A stretch of 64,000 nt of DNA, from positions 8,313,001 through 8,377,000 of the forward strand of contig OX387205.1 of the NCBI GenBank assembly GCA_947561715.1, in the 5' to 3' direction. The translations under genes and the position numbers were made by a program. Position 1 is the stretch's first letter; each line of letters opens with the position of its first letter. The DNA is from Ascidia mentula (lineage: Eukaryota; Chordata; Ascidiacea; Phlebobranchia; Ascidiidae). Below, in pieces: positions 1 to 12,636 of the stretch. The notes below the pieces were generated by a model that worked only from the letters and a program-made list of their open reading frames with translations, searched no databases and was not told the origin of the DNA.

Positions 1-1635
1 CCAAGTGTTTTCTGTTACTTTTGGCTCGTTTAATACATCTGTTTGACTGCTCTTAGTCACATCATATGTGGCAATCTCATCAGAATATTCATCTTCATAG
101 AAGTCTAAAAATAAACCATTTGACACCTTTCCAACAAAAAATTTTGAGCACTGCAATACCACATTCCAACAAAGTTCTAATTTAAATTTACTGTATAACA
201 GCATATCTTAGTTTTAAACAGTAAATTCATGTCACCAAAAGTAACTTACCTTGCTTGCATGGGGTTATTTTTTTCAGTGACTTGTGTCTGCATCCTGTAA
301 GCATTAACATCAAAAACAATTAAAAAATCGTAAGCAGACAAAATTTGTATGAAAGTAATGCTTCAAAGGTTCACTGGTACCACAGCCAACATAATGCTGT
401 GACCTAATTTTGTACTTTATAACATGTTTCGGAAAGTATTGTTTGTAATTAGTCATATACCTGGGACTGCAACAAAAGTTTGACGTTTAAATTCTTTTTT
501 CTGTCTATAAACTGGAAATGACATCATGGTCCAGTAGTATGCCATGCTTGGTTCAATATAGTTGCTGTACTCAGAATTACAAAAGTCAAACTGAAATTTT
601 ATCTGAAAAACATAAAGGGTCATTTCACCTTTTTTTACGGACTTTTTTTCTGTAGTTAAAAAACTTTCTCAATGCAAATTACCAAACAGGTGACTAAATT
701 TATTTTTCATACAGAAAATAGCTTCATAACAAAAATAAAACTAACAATTTAGGAAATGTGTTTAATTGGGTGCAAATCAGACAATGCATTACATTGTTGT
801 ACTATTTAACCTAAAATCTTTAACAAACCTTTTTGTGATCATATTTTTTTTTGTAAAAGTTGGTTTTTGTCACAACAATTTTGAACTTTTTTTCATATGC
901 TCGTGCCCGTATAACCAACAACAAAAAAACTGTACGATCTTGTTTGAGATGATTTCCTAAAATATATTTGTTATTATTATTAATTACACCCATACAGTGC
1001 TAACAATAAATCGTATTAAGTTTATAAATATTTATGATGATCAAATTAAACCTTTTTTAACTTTGACTTACAAATTGGAAGCCAATTAAAATTTCCACCT
1101 ATTAAATTTAAACGATCACTTCTATCAAATTTAATGCTTTTTAAAATAAAAAGTTTTTGTTTCTGAACAATGTTGTATATAAACTTGGTCTTCTTTTTTG
1201 TGCCCAATTTTTTTTTTAAATTCCCACCTTCCATTTTCCACTTCACAGAAAGTTGAACAGCTGATGGTTTTGAATTGATTGACCAAGATGCTTTAATGTC
1301 ATTTGGTAAGTTTGCGTTGTCTTCATCTGTCCATTGTATTCGGTTGGCAGCTTTAAAAAAAACAGTAATACATATATACAAATTATCAGCACATTGTAAG
1401 CACTACAGACATTGCATACCACTATAGACACCATACTGGGCTACATTTAAAGATTTTTTTTTCTGAATCACTTAAACCAACTATTCTTACCCAGGGCACT
1501 GCAAATAAAAGGATTGTTTTTGCCTGTTGCGATTCCTCTGAGGCCACACATTCCTTGACACTTAATCAAAATTGCACTGCAGCAAATTACAGAAAACAAC
1601 AGAACAAGACACACATGTATAAGATTTTGTCCCAT
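1..1635 (-). CDS. Unrecognised secreted or type I membrane protein, 5' part (3' end outside window)
   Basis: The ATG at 1633-1635 opens a clear signal peptide (MGQNLIHVCLVLLFSVICCS) followed by a Cys-containing mature start. Exons by splice signals: 1491-1635, 1350 to about 1072 (this one includes an Ig/FN3-like stretch around IKASWSINSKP), 461-602, 250-295 and 104 to beyond base 1. The last three join in frame and give a Cys-containing segment (VAVPGCRHKSLKKITPCKQ) followed by an acidic Asp/Glu/Tyr-rich stretch. The junction between the second and third exons does not keep frame as I read it, so a small exon or a different donor between about 610 and 1230 is missing from this model. The ectodomain-like composition suggests a cell-surface receptor, with a cytokine-receptor-type ectodomain one possibility, but no family is identified. 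The coding region continues off the left edge. Confidence 0.55.
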
Positions 1636-4600
1636 CTTTATGCAAGCTTGATTCGTTTTCCATTTACAAAAAAACTTCTGATCAGCAAATTTTTGTAGCA
1701 CACCAGCATAATATAGACATCTTCTATGCAAAGCAGTTTCAGAAGCTTGAGCTAATCCATAGGATTTTTACATTCCAATGAATTTTATCAATCTACAACC
1801 AAAAAGCTGTTACTTGTGTTGCTACAATAAAATTTTGAGTGTGGAGATCTAATTACCCTATTAAAACTTTATTTTCCACAATGTTTTATTTTGATAATGC
1901 TTTACAAAATGTAGAAACGCTTGTATGAAACAATGTTTTTTTGTTCAACTGAAGTGCTTACCTGAAGTCTTGCGACTCCTTTGACATGGCCATATAAACG
2001 ATTCATCATATATGCGTTGAGCGTACACGTATCGTATAGCAACAAGCACCTTTTTCCTGAAATACCGAATGTGTACGAATGACAGAACAACCGAAAATGT
2101 GACTAGAATTTTTGGTATTTACGTGTAAAAGTACATAACAAATGTTAAAATTTTCAAAATGATTAGATACATCAACAATTCAAGCAATGATTGCATTTAC
2201 CCGTACACACAGAGTTACATTTTGAAGAATTAATCAGGGAATACCCCTCATTTCAAAAATTACGCTCATTTAAAAAAAAGAACTTTAAAAGGGAAAAATT
2301 TGTTGGGCAAAAATTTTCCTTTAAAAAGGGAAAATTTTGCTGGGCAAAACTTTTGTGAAATGTTTCGTGGCAAAATAATTTTGTTTGTGGTAAAAAACAA
2401 TGCTTTTTATGTTGTGTTATTGTATTGTCGACACAACAATATCCAATACGTACAGAAATCAAAAGTAAAACAAATAGTGTTTGACCTCTAAAAAGCCTGA
2501 GGCACAAAAATAACCCAATTGCTCTTATTACTTAATAGTTTTCAACAAACAAACTAACACAAAACTCGTCATTAGGCCTATTTATCACAACACAGAAAAT
2601 GCAAATATATGCTGGGTTCAATGTTCGAGAGAACAATGCCATCTGTTGATAAACCGTGTTCGTTTCATATCAAAACAGGCCAGGAGAACGATACTTATTT
2701 GTTAAATGACTCATTTTGATAGGAATTTGATGACTATACCTATCCAGTTCAAAACATCAGATCCAAATATACGGATATGAAACTTATTTGTATGCAAATC
2801 GAATTTAAAGTCGGATGCAAATCAATCATTTGAGTTTCACATCTGCCTAACCTGCCTGTAAAAGTTGCTTTGAAAATCGTTGGCATTTACGTTTGTAAAA
2901 TATCACCGAGTCAAAACTACATGAACCAATAATGAACTAAGCGGTATTTTTTTAAGTGTTTTTACCAAGTGACCAACCGCCAATATATTAGTAACATTTG
3001 TCAGGATAATATGAAAACGGTTAAAAAGTGCTATTCAGTTGCTCGACCTGGCCTGTAGACAATTTAAATGACCATCTGTTGGCAGAAAGAGTAATGTTTG
3101 ATTTGAAAGGTCGATGGCAAATACGAATGACCTACATTCGACAATCGAGTAATTCTTTCTCAACCATTGTGCATGTCCGTTAAATAAAAGGTAATTTTTA
3201 ACCTAATCAAAGAAACGTAAGAAAAATATTTTTCAAATAGGAAACAAGATTTCTCGGTCTCGGCCTTGTAGGAAAACTGTTTAGTTACGTTTTTACAGAG
3301 CATTGTAGTTTGAAGGTTACAATATAATATATTTACATCAGGATTGAGAATAACTGAGCACTGAGCAAATCTGCGTTCCTCAGGACGAAATCAATTTGAA
3401 TGTTAAAATTGGGCCTTTTAACAAGCAAATGATACTGTCAGAATAGGCCATTTGTTTAGGTAGGTTAAACAAACGTGCCACGATACCTGAATGAAACACG
3501 CTACAAATAGGTTCTCCATACTGGTTGATTTCGCCCTCCTTGTGTTTGGGCCATCCCCGTATTTTATTGATCCATGTTTATTCAAATTTTGGCTTCAGGT
3601 TTTGTGGGCCATAACTATGTACTGTTGCTTGGAAACGAAACGAACCAATAACCGTTAAGTGGGGACGACGTCAAATGCCCTCTATAGCTGAAGTGGGTAT
3701 AAGGAAATCATTTAATTGCTTAGTCACATAACGTTTGGACAAGATTTTAATTTCACTGAAAACTTGCCCCACTCGAACTCATTTTTAATTTTAAGATGCA
3801 GGAAGTTTTTATTTAACATAAAGATAGTAAATGGAATGAATGCACAGCTTTTAGTGAAAAAGTGAAGCAAGCGCGCTGTACATACGCCTAATCCATCTTA
3901 TTAAATCTCACATTCGCTATATTAGGCATGTCGTTTTGAATAATGGTGCTCGTATTGTTTTACTCTGCATAATAACAAATAGTTTGAATATTGTTCTTTT
4001 TATAACCGCTTCTAAAACAAGGTAATGGACGAAGTATATTTCAACAGTAGGTTATACTTTAAATGGCAGATGTGACCATAAAGGTTGGTAAATTTTGTAG
4101 CACTTTGTTCTCTCCATTACTTGGTGCATGGCAAAATACGACAGAACAGTTGGAATTCTCCCATTAACCTTTTTGTGTTATTTTGTGAAAATCAGGGAAT
4201 TAAAATTCCCCATACACACACAAGCCATATCGCACTGTCGATTGTTTTAAATCGGATTCATATATGTTTTAGAACACTCTATGACTACTGGTAAGTTGAC
4301 CACTGTCAGATAAACTATGATAAGTGGATAAAAGCAATATAATATTTACAACTGGAACACAAATGTTCATAACTGTTAAAACATTAAGTGCTCGATCAGA
4401 AGACAACAAAAAATGAAACTTTATGACAATACTTCTTCAAGTGGTGCAACAAACCACATGTCAACGTACAATTTATCGTGTAACGTATGGACCGTTAAGA
4501 CTTTATGGGTTCCTTTATTGGACAAATATCATACGAGAACCGTATGTTTATTTGCTACGGAATAAAATGGTGATTGATTACCTTTTCCAAAAATTGAAAG

Positions 4601-5114
4601 TCATTTAACCAGAAATACATCGTTTGTTGGCGGTTCTAGAAATAGAATTTCCTGCTGTCAATCGAAACAATATTTATGTGAATGAAATATGATTAACAAC
4701 GCATCTTGAAACGTTAGGTAAAAAATCCATTTCCAATATTGTGGGGATTTCCTTTCGTGGGGGGCGTTGTCACAACAAATTATCGAAGGACAATATTGAG
4801 GTAAGCGAGGAACAACCCAGGATGGGTAGTTTTGTAATTTCGTTCAAGCATATAAAAATCTATCGTCCAGATCATTTATACACTAAACAATAGGATTAAA
4901 ATTTGCAGTCACCAAGCTTGCGGTAAAGTGAGATCAAAAGTGCCTGAAAATTGCAAAATACAACACGACCAAAGAACAACAAGTTTGCCATCAAGCAGCA
5001 AAATCATAGGAAAAAAATGAAATTAGGCATACAGGAAGGAAATGTTAGACTGTATTCGGCTGTTAAGGTGTGTTACTGCCAAATATGCATCAAATAAAGC
5101 CGAAACTCTTCTTT
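1636..5114. other. Intergenic, no gene seen
   Basis: This interval lies between the 5' end of the secreted-protein gene and the stop of LRSAM1. It is AT-rich with only short random ORFs. It holds the presumptive promoter of the leftward gene just above 1635. An exon-like stretch at about 1966-2060 (-) has an acceptor and a donor but no frame-consistent link, so it may be a 5' UTR exon. A short tandem duplication at 2287-2349 is listed separately. No tRNA, rRNA or conserved protein is visible. Confidence 0.5.
2287..2349. repeat. Imperfect tandem duplication, about 26 bp unit
   Basis: Two near-identical 26-base units of the form AAAAGGGAAAAATTTGTTGG followed by GCAAAA occur about 37 bases apart, the second with a few substitutions. 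They lie in noncoding AT-rich sequence and create the spurious small ORFs on both strands there. Confidence 0.6.
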
Positions 5115-8100
5115 TTAGCTCCGGAATATCTTGATCTTCTGCGTTATACCACTGCGACACATCGGGCACGTGACGAGACTTTGTGCGCATGCGTAACACG
5201 CGCACACGTGACCACAAGGCAACAGGACACAGTCGCTCTGAGAAAAAAAGGTTTGATTTTTTTAAGAAATCTCGGACTAACATATTTTTTTGAACATAAT
5301 GATTAGTATTCAGAAACACAGGCAATTATTGTACGTTTGTAAAGGCTAATTTTCATTTCAAACTACACATCATAAACTTGGGTGTGAAAGGTGATTTGTA
5401 GGATACTTTCACATTTCCCTCAAAACGCATATGAATGAAGGACAAATATCCCATTTCAGGAATATGTTTATAAACTTTGATGTGATTCGAACCTGTTGAT
5501 CGAGGCATACAACACATTCGTTTTCAATTTCCACATTTTCTTCAGCAGGTGATGGGGCGCTGGGTGTCGCTGTTGACGTTTCTGGTTCAGGTTGAAGTTC
5601 TTCAACCGGCGTTGGCTCTTTGCTGACATCTTGCGGTATATAGACCTTTTTCTTTTCGGCGATATAATTCTCTACTTCCCTAGAGAGAAACGGTGAAAAA
5701 TGAACAAGCACAATACACTTTTTGCAAACCAAAATTCTTTTAGATGCCTTGGACCAAGAAGAATAGATTTAAACAAATTTGGGATTTTAATTATTTATGA
5801 GCGACTCTCAACCGTCACACACCAAATTTGTTCAATAAAATCCCACAAAGCGGGAACAAAAATTTTGAACACATTGTCATGACAACCCAGCAAGGCTTGT
5901 TACAACACCAATATCCTTTCAAAACATTTGTTTAAAGTTTAAAATTGCATTGCCAACTTTTTTGTCAAGGCCTATTCATACATATATTTTTTTCTTTCAG
6001 CATAGTTTATTATGGAAAAGGTAAGGACGATTTGATGGAAAAGTAAGATCTTACTTCATAATGTTTTGACGCAACCCGACTTCAAAAACTCCAATGGATT
6101 GTAATTTCCTTTCGTCGAGTTCTAACAAATTGTCCATGCTTATCTTGTGTCGTGCAAATGATGATGCATGGTGTTCGGCATTGCAATGCTGGAGTAGCTT
6201 GATTACACCAACATCCAAGCCCTCTTCCTAAATACACATCACACAGTGTAGTGTATTTAAAAGGCAATACACATCACACAGTGTAGTGGCAGATTAACTT
6301 CCAACAAAATATTTTTTTGTTTGTGATCATATCCACATAGAATAGATTCTTGAACCTGAACGTTCTGGGAATAAATTTGTTTACAATCAAGTGTTACTGT
6401 GGTATCTGTGGTGTTCTTAAATGGGGCTTGCTAACTGTATGATTTACCTTCTGAATTAGGACTTGTGGTTTAGTGTCAAGTAGTTTCTGATACTGCACCA
6501 ACCAAAAGTCGATCTGGTCATCTTCTCTTTGTTGTTCCATCTCCATCTGTTAGTTGTGAGATGTTTATGGTAAATACAAAATTAAAAGTGTTATGAACAT
6601 ACCAGTCTTTGCTTCATCATTTCTTCATGATTTGCCTTTTCCTTTAGAAGTTGAACCAAAAGATCTGTGAGTTCAGCACGTAGGTTTTTCAACAGGTTCT
6701 GTCACAATTTACAACAATTTTAAACTCAATAATACAAAAAGAACAGCAACAAAGCAGCAACCAGGTAACACAAAATCTTCATGGGATAATGATTAAAAAT
6801 ACTTTCTCCTGTGTAACATTTGAAACAAGAAAGCTATCTAATTGGAGAGCACTACCTTGTCCTGCTGCATTTTTAGTTTAGTTTTCTTTGATTCCAGCAT
6901 AGAAAGATCAGCAAGCTTTTCCTGCAACTCAGAGATTTCTGACAACAAACGTGACTGGACAGCATCTCGTTGGAAAAGTAATGTAGCAAATGCTTCTTTT
7001 TGAAGTCGTTCCTTATCAGAGTCAAAGTTGTACACATCAGATATTTATCAAAATACATAAAAATCCACAATATAAAGAGTTTGGGAAGTTACGAGATTAC
7101 ATCAGCTTAATTTTTACACATTTGCATAAAATTTGTTTGAAAAATACAATAAATGATAAGGAAAAAATGTAATCAGACTAATTTCTTGATACACTGCCAC
7201 AAGAATAATATCAAGTGGTACCTGGTGAAGAATTTTTCCCACAAGCTCTTTCTGTGTTTTTCCTTGCTTCTTAAGTTCGTGCTGCAACTTGTATCCTTCC
7301 TCTCCAATTGATTCCTGTGCCCTTCTCATAACTAAGTCCTTCTCACCGAGATACTGGTCAATCATCATTTTGTATTGAGCATTTTCAGACAGAATTGACT
7401 CCATTGCAGCTAGAAATAAAGGTAATTAAAAGTTTTGCAAAATTTCAATCTTTGCTCAGCGTCGGCAAATAGAGAATGCCCAGTATCTAACAAATAAGGA
7501 TTAAACAAAAAAATTAAAAATTCAATAAAGTTATTTCCTCACTTGCCACATAATATTAATAATGGTTGGAAAAAGTTGTAGTTGTGTTATATGTTGTTGT
7601 TTGGATGTAAAACCCCTACCTAACGTTTCTTCTTTTCTTTGTTGGTCGAGAACTTCTTTGGAAACACGGAACATCTCTATTTGCTGCTCTCTCTGTTTCC
7701 GCAATTCTTCAAGAAGTTGCTGCTGATTTTCTGACCTTAAATAAACACCAGTTAGTGTTACCCAACTGATTTGGACATTGTTACATCTGAAATTCATAAT
7801 ATATTTTAGAGGTCAAACATAATGATGAGATTTTTAAATGAAAACCATTAAAATTTTAAAGTTCATAAAATGGAGTTTCTAAAACAAACACTGATAAATG
7901 TATGTAAAACAGCTGTTTTAAATATTTTTTTCGATTTTAATTTTGATGCCAATATGACAAACTTGAATTTAATTTTTGAAAAAAGTACAATCTAAGGTTT
8001 ATGGCATGGGCGGGCAACATACGGCCCGTGGGCCAGATCGGCCCACGACGGAATTTTGAGCAGCCCGCAGACAGTTTCCGGTCGTACATGATAATGTGGC

Positions 8101-11100
8101 CCGCGGCCACAGTCTGCCGCAATCCCCTACTACTTGCTTACTACGTCAAATTATAGTGATTGTTAGTTATTCTTTAGTTCTTTTTTTTCTTTGTGTTTTT
8201 AGATTTTTTGTTTTCGGTTGAAATTAGATTTAGAATTTACAGTAAATATGCGGCCCGCCAAGTACTTCATTTTCCCATATTAGGCCCGACGACTGGAGAT
8301 GTTGCCCGCCCCTGGTTTAAGGTATAGTTTAAAGAATTGTTTTGTTTAGTATCATTACTTTTCCTTGTCATTGAGCAACTTGTCAACAAGCTGTTTTGAC
8401 TCAATCTCAACTTGTTTCACCAACTGCAGAGCCATTGCCTTTTCTTGGTCTTTCTTTGCTTGTTGCTCCTTCATGGTCTTGTCAAATTTGATCGTTTCCT
8501 TGTTTGAAAAACAAACAAAGATATTGGTTATCTTTAGACCATGCATACATCTAACACCACAGGTCATATCCTCAGCATGATTTTGTATGTTTAGAAAGAG
8601 GTTGTGATTGCTAGTAGCCCTGGATGACTCATGGCCTGCAGACTTTTAGAAAAAAACATGTTGCGTGGTTATGTGCTACTTGTCTATGTGTTAATGTAAA
8701 GGTTTAAACAATCAGGTATTTCAAAGTTAATTGCAATTGCTTTAAAATTATAAAATTATTCTTGATGAAAAGTTTGATGAAAAGTTCAGTTGTGCTACAT
8801 GTGCAATTGTTTTCTTCCAAGACACATACACCCTGCAATACTTTATTATGACACATAATTCAATTTTTTTTCAGCACTGTTTTCAAGAGAAAATGCATTC
8901 ACTCAAGTGAAACATAAACTGGCAAACATCTGTACCTAAATTGGCAATGTCCAACAAAAATGATGGTACCTCTCTTAAAAAAGCTTGAGCTTTTTGTTTG
9001 TCATCTTTGGCCTGGCTTGATAAAACTGCTTGCAGGCGTTGTTCTTCAGCCAACTGTCTTTCCAGTTCGAGCTGTTGTTTGACCCTTTCCTCCTTGTTCC
9101 ATAAGACAGTGAATTTTAATCAGAAAAATGAACAAATCAACAACCAACATAATCTTATGCTATAAATTATTTTTATAAAGTAAGTAACAGATTGTCATGC
9201 ACAACTGTAAAATAATTTAAGTAAAATAAAAATGTTCATTCCAAAAGCTTATGACTGCCCATGCAACATATAGGGCAAAAAGTAGCCACTCACGCACTCA
9301 AGAAACACTGTAGTTCAAGTATTTGAACAAATATTTCTTTAAAATATATGTTACCTTTTTTCTTTGGTACTGCTCAATGGTGTTCTAAAAAGAACAAAAA
9401 TGTGACATGCAATATTTTGGGCCATGCAAGCAGCCATCTACAAGTAATGACTTCGCCAAAATCAAAGCAATAAACACCATAGTCAATATTCATTATTGTT
9501 TCTACTACTACAAAGCATAATGGAGCTTGAGCAATAAAAGCAGGTTTGGATTCGCAAATGACTGCACTAAAAACAGCCTAAAACTAGCCCTAAGGTGGAT
9601 GAATTAATCAAATTGTACAAGCATTATAACAGCGTATTGCCATCATTAAATGTCCAGCCATATCAGGAATAGTGCTTGTTGAGGCAAAAAACACATCACT
9701 TGCAAAAAAGGAAACACACATGACGACACTGCATCTGTCATACACGAGACATACATGAAAATAAGATACTGCATGTGGACTTACAGTGGTTGCAATGCCA
9801 GGATCAATGCGAGGGGAAACTGGTCCGCCATCAGTTTCAGTAAGAACACTTGCCAATGCTTGGGAGGGAGGAATATAATCGATACCTATATCTGTGATTA
9901 GTTGTTGATTATTACAAAATAAGTGGTGGAAATTTGAAGGTAAATAATGCCAACCCACCTTTGCACATAAACTTTTGCATTTCTTCCAATCCTTCAGTGG
10001 CGATCACTGTCAAAAAAGGCACATTCAATAGTTTACAGACAATCTATCTTGAGTCACCGTATCATATGTATAAATGGATATATCAGTTATCAGCCTCTTA
10101 CTGAGACAACAATTTTTCCCTGTTTCTGACCAACTTAACAGAAATGTTTACGCTTTGGCATGTCATAAGATCTGGGTTATTTAACCCTCTGTCTGACAGG
10201 AAACAAATATATATAAATACAAATATATATGTTTTTATTTCAAATCATTCAGTGGTACCTGATTACAAACATGCTGAAAATAATTTATTTTTTCACTGGC
10301 CAATTTTGAAGTAAATTTCAAAAAACAAACAGCAATTATTTTAATACAAAGAATGAAGAAATAATTTTACTTACTTGGTGGTGGGTACTCCATCAATGAA
10401 GCATTCGAAAGCACAAGGACCTCTAATGTTCGCACATGGCACAATGTTTTTGGCAGGTAATACACTTTATTGGTGCCACTTATATCCAGTGTACGCAGGC
10501 AACTGAGCTTTTGCACACTAGCCGGTAAACAGTTGAGAAAATTGTCTACAAGTACAGTTTGATCCATTTGTTATAGTCTTACCGAATTAGGCATTGTTCT
10601 CATATACTTCTTTATTAGAAAAAACTGCACTGTATATGAAATGTATTTGCAAACTCCTACAACAATTATTAACAAGTAGATGGGATTGTTTGAATAAAAT
10701 ACCTCTTAGCAAAAGTGTTTGCAGGCGTTTAAGATTGCCGAAGGACGGAGGTAGTTCCGACAACTGGTTGTTTTCCACATTTAATACCTAAAGGAAAGTT
10801 CATTATGGTTATTATTTGCTATAAACCCATGGTTGCTAGCTATTTTTCCAATGGCCACAAGTAAAGGGTGTATTTTTCACCAAAATAAACTATTGATAAA
10901 AATTAAGTTTGTGGTTAAAATATTAAATTAATTCAAAAGTAAATCTATGTAACCATGGTGCTTGACTAGTCCTACCATTTTTATTGAACTCATAGTTATA
11001 GTTAAACTGTCAAAAATACATAAAACCTATTTTTGCAATGTGGGCTAGTCTTTTACTTGTGTGCCAGTCAAAAATTAGTTTGTCCCAGTTTGTGAAACAA

Positions 11101-11893
11101 TAATCTACTACAATTACAATCATTTATGTGGTGCATAATGTTTGCTTACACAGAATTCATGCAACCGCATTGGATATTGGGTTACATTTAAGGATGATTA
11201 TTTTTGTTAAAATAGTACTGTGTGTAGCATACTGTAATTGTCAGGGCTTGTCTGAATACAGATCTCACTAATAATCAGAAACGCTTATGTGGGCTAGGTA
11301 TGAAAATCCTGCAGGCAAAAACCTTAATTGGGAACAAAATAAGGAAAATCCTTGCCAGTGGCAACAACAAACAAAATTCTACTCAAAAAAAAATAGAAAA
11401 AAATTCATAATTCTGGATTGACTCTGCTGTCACACATTAAAAAGTCATAGTAGTAGCCCAAATACACCAATTTCCACCCAAAACAATAATGTTTTTAACT
11501 GTACCTGCAAGTTCACCAATTCTCCCAAGTCATCAGGCAGTTGGGTAATCCTGTTTTTGTGCAAATCCAATATCTTAATCATTTAAACATTAGTTTAGGT
11601 CAAATTAAAACCCAAAACCTTAAAAGCTTAAGGTATGTTACCTTCAAGGTTGAAAAATCTGACATCTTTCCCCCTTCAGGTCCAGGTTGAAATAACTTTA
11701 GCAAATTTGTGTGTAAAATCAAACTTTCCATTCGCAGAACACGACATTGTGAAAACACGGATTGGGAAATTGCTCTTATTTCACAAGCGCTCAAATCAAA
11801 CACCCTGTTAGGATTGTCTTTGGCAAGCACCATAAGATGTTCAAAGCGTTTTCTTGCCTCCTTGCTCTGTTTTTTGCTTCCAAAAACAGGCAT
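5115..11893 (-). CDS. LRSAM1: E3 ubiquitin ligase LRSAM1 (LRR, coiled coil, SAM, PSAP, RING)
   Basis: RING-type E3 ligase that in vertebrates ubiquitinates the ESCRT protein TSG101 and marks bacteria for autophagy. About 17 exons; the best defined are 11642-11893, 11505-11573, 10703-10787, 10375-10545, 9959-10006 and 9785-9891, with the remainder at about 9370, 9030, 8430, 7680, 7315, 6940, 6650, 6500, 6060-6227, 5590 and 5115-5237. The start MPVFGSKKQSKEARKR matches the vertebrate N terminus. LRRs follow (ILDLHKNRITQLPDDLG, VLNVENNQLSELPPSFG), then the family's MEYPPP and YIPPSQ motifs, a long Glu/Gln/Lys coiled coil, a SAM domain ending LRQNIMK, one PSAP motif (TSG101-binding type) and a C-terminal C3HC4 RING (ECVVCL, LPCGHVCACYAC, CPMC) with stop at 5115-5117. 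Full architecture is present, so function is probably conserved. Large introns carry a hAT-like insertion. Confidence 0.95.
6231..6288. repeat. 23-bp direct repeat at a splice acceptor of LRSAM1
   Basis: The 23-base unit that starts AATACACATCACACAGTG occurs identically at 6231-6253 and 6266-6288, a 35-base period. On the coding (-) strand the first copy abuts the TAG acceptor of the SAM-domain exon (exon starts 6227), so the acceptor region has been duplicated. Confidence 0.85.
8005..8314. mobile_element. hAT-like non-autonomous DNA transposon (MITE), 310 bp
   Basis: The terminal inverted repeats are near-identical: CATGGGCGGGCAACAT at the left, and the complement of CAGGGGCGGGCAACAT at the right. 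They are flanked by an 8-bp target duplication, GTTTATGG (7997-8004) and GTTTAAGG (8315-8322), with one mismatch. CAGGGG-type ends with 8-bp duplications are the hAT signature. The interior is GC-rich at the ends (GGCCCG motifs) and AT-rich in the middle, without a transposase ORF. It lies in an LRSAM1 intron. Confidence 0.85.
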
Positions 11894-12303
11894 GTTTTGG
11901 AATTTGTGCAACAGCACACACAAATCAAACAATAGTTGTTCTTTACAGAAAATTAGCTTTTAGTGCCCTGGGGAATGTGCGGATGCAATAGTTAAATAAT
12001 TTAATTATTTTATTGGCTCAAAAAAAAAACGAACAAGCAATTAGGAAATTAGTTTAGGGTAGCATTCTTTACAAGATTGTAACAATATATTCTCCCAACA
12101 CAATTTAAATGTTGACAACTTGGCATGCAAAAGGTATTTTTGATCACTGCAACTACAACAAAACATACATAAAGCTTGAAAAGCGGTCATGCATCTACTT
12201 CAAATGTGAGTGTTTTAACTTTGTTTACCTTTTGAAGCACAACAACAAACAATTGACCGTGGGGCAGTTGATTAGTATAGTATGTTGTATAAGTGGTACA
12301 AAG

Positions 12304-12636
12304 TTAAATACAACTAGGATGCACCCACGTGTGTTTGTCGAAAACGCAAAACCTACAAATCGTTTGTTTCTGCAAACAAAATAATATCCCAGTTCAGTTG
12401 AACGACACAAACCTGATTGGCAAGATGACAAGTTTCCGAATAGTGACGTCAAAGCACGTGATCCTAAGGGAAATCACCTGTATATGTTCGATGTCCTGCA
12501 AAACGAGAGGTTTTTTCAAAGGCGCAAAAGCGTAAATTTGTTTCGCAATGGCCTCTTTACTGTCGGCCCTTGTCAATACCAGCTGTAGACCGCCTCTATG
12601 TAGCCACTGTTTGTTGCTAAATAGCCTTCGTGTCAT
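12304..12636 (-). CDS. Small Cys/His-rich ORF, 74 codons in two exons, function unknown
   Basis: ATG at 12634-12636. Exon 12478-12636 (53 codons, ending DIEHIQ) is followed by a GT...AG intron of about 108 bases with a pyrimidine-rich acceptor, then 12304-12369 with a TAA stop. The predicted protein starts with a basic stretch (MTRRLFSNKQWLHRGG) that could be a mitochondrial presequence. It ends with CRFCVFDKHTWVHPSC, a compact Cys/His cluster that could bind a metal. I do not recognise the family. Alternatively these are 5' UTR exons of LRSAM1, whose ATG lies about 410 bases downstream on the same strand; a donor just after the stop region (GTAAAC near 12230) would allow that. Both readings fit the sequence. 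Confidence 0.4.
12444..12460. promoter_or_regulatory. Consensus CRE (TGACGTCA) and E-box (CACGTG)
   Basis: A perfect 8-bp CRE palindrome at 12444-12451 is followed four bases later by CACGTG at 12455-12460. The sites lie in the short intron of the small ORF, near the shared 5' region of LRSAM1 and the divergent transporter. They match ATF/CREB and bHLH binding consensus. Regulation is inferred only. Confidence 0.4.

Noticed and set aside
1966-2060. Coding exon of the leftward gene upstream of its signal peptide
   Set aside because: It has splice-like borders but no frame-consistent join, and the downstream ATG with its signal peptide is a better start; at most 5' UTR.
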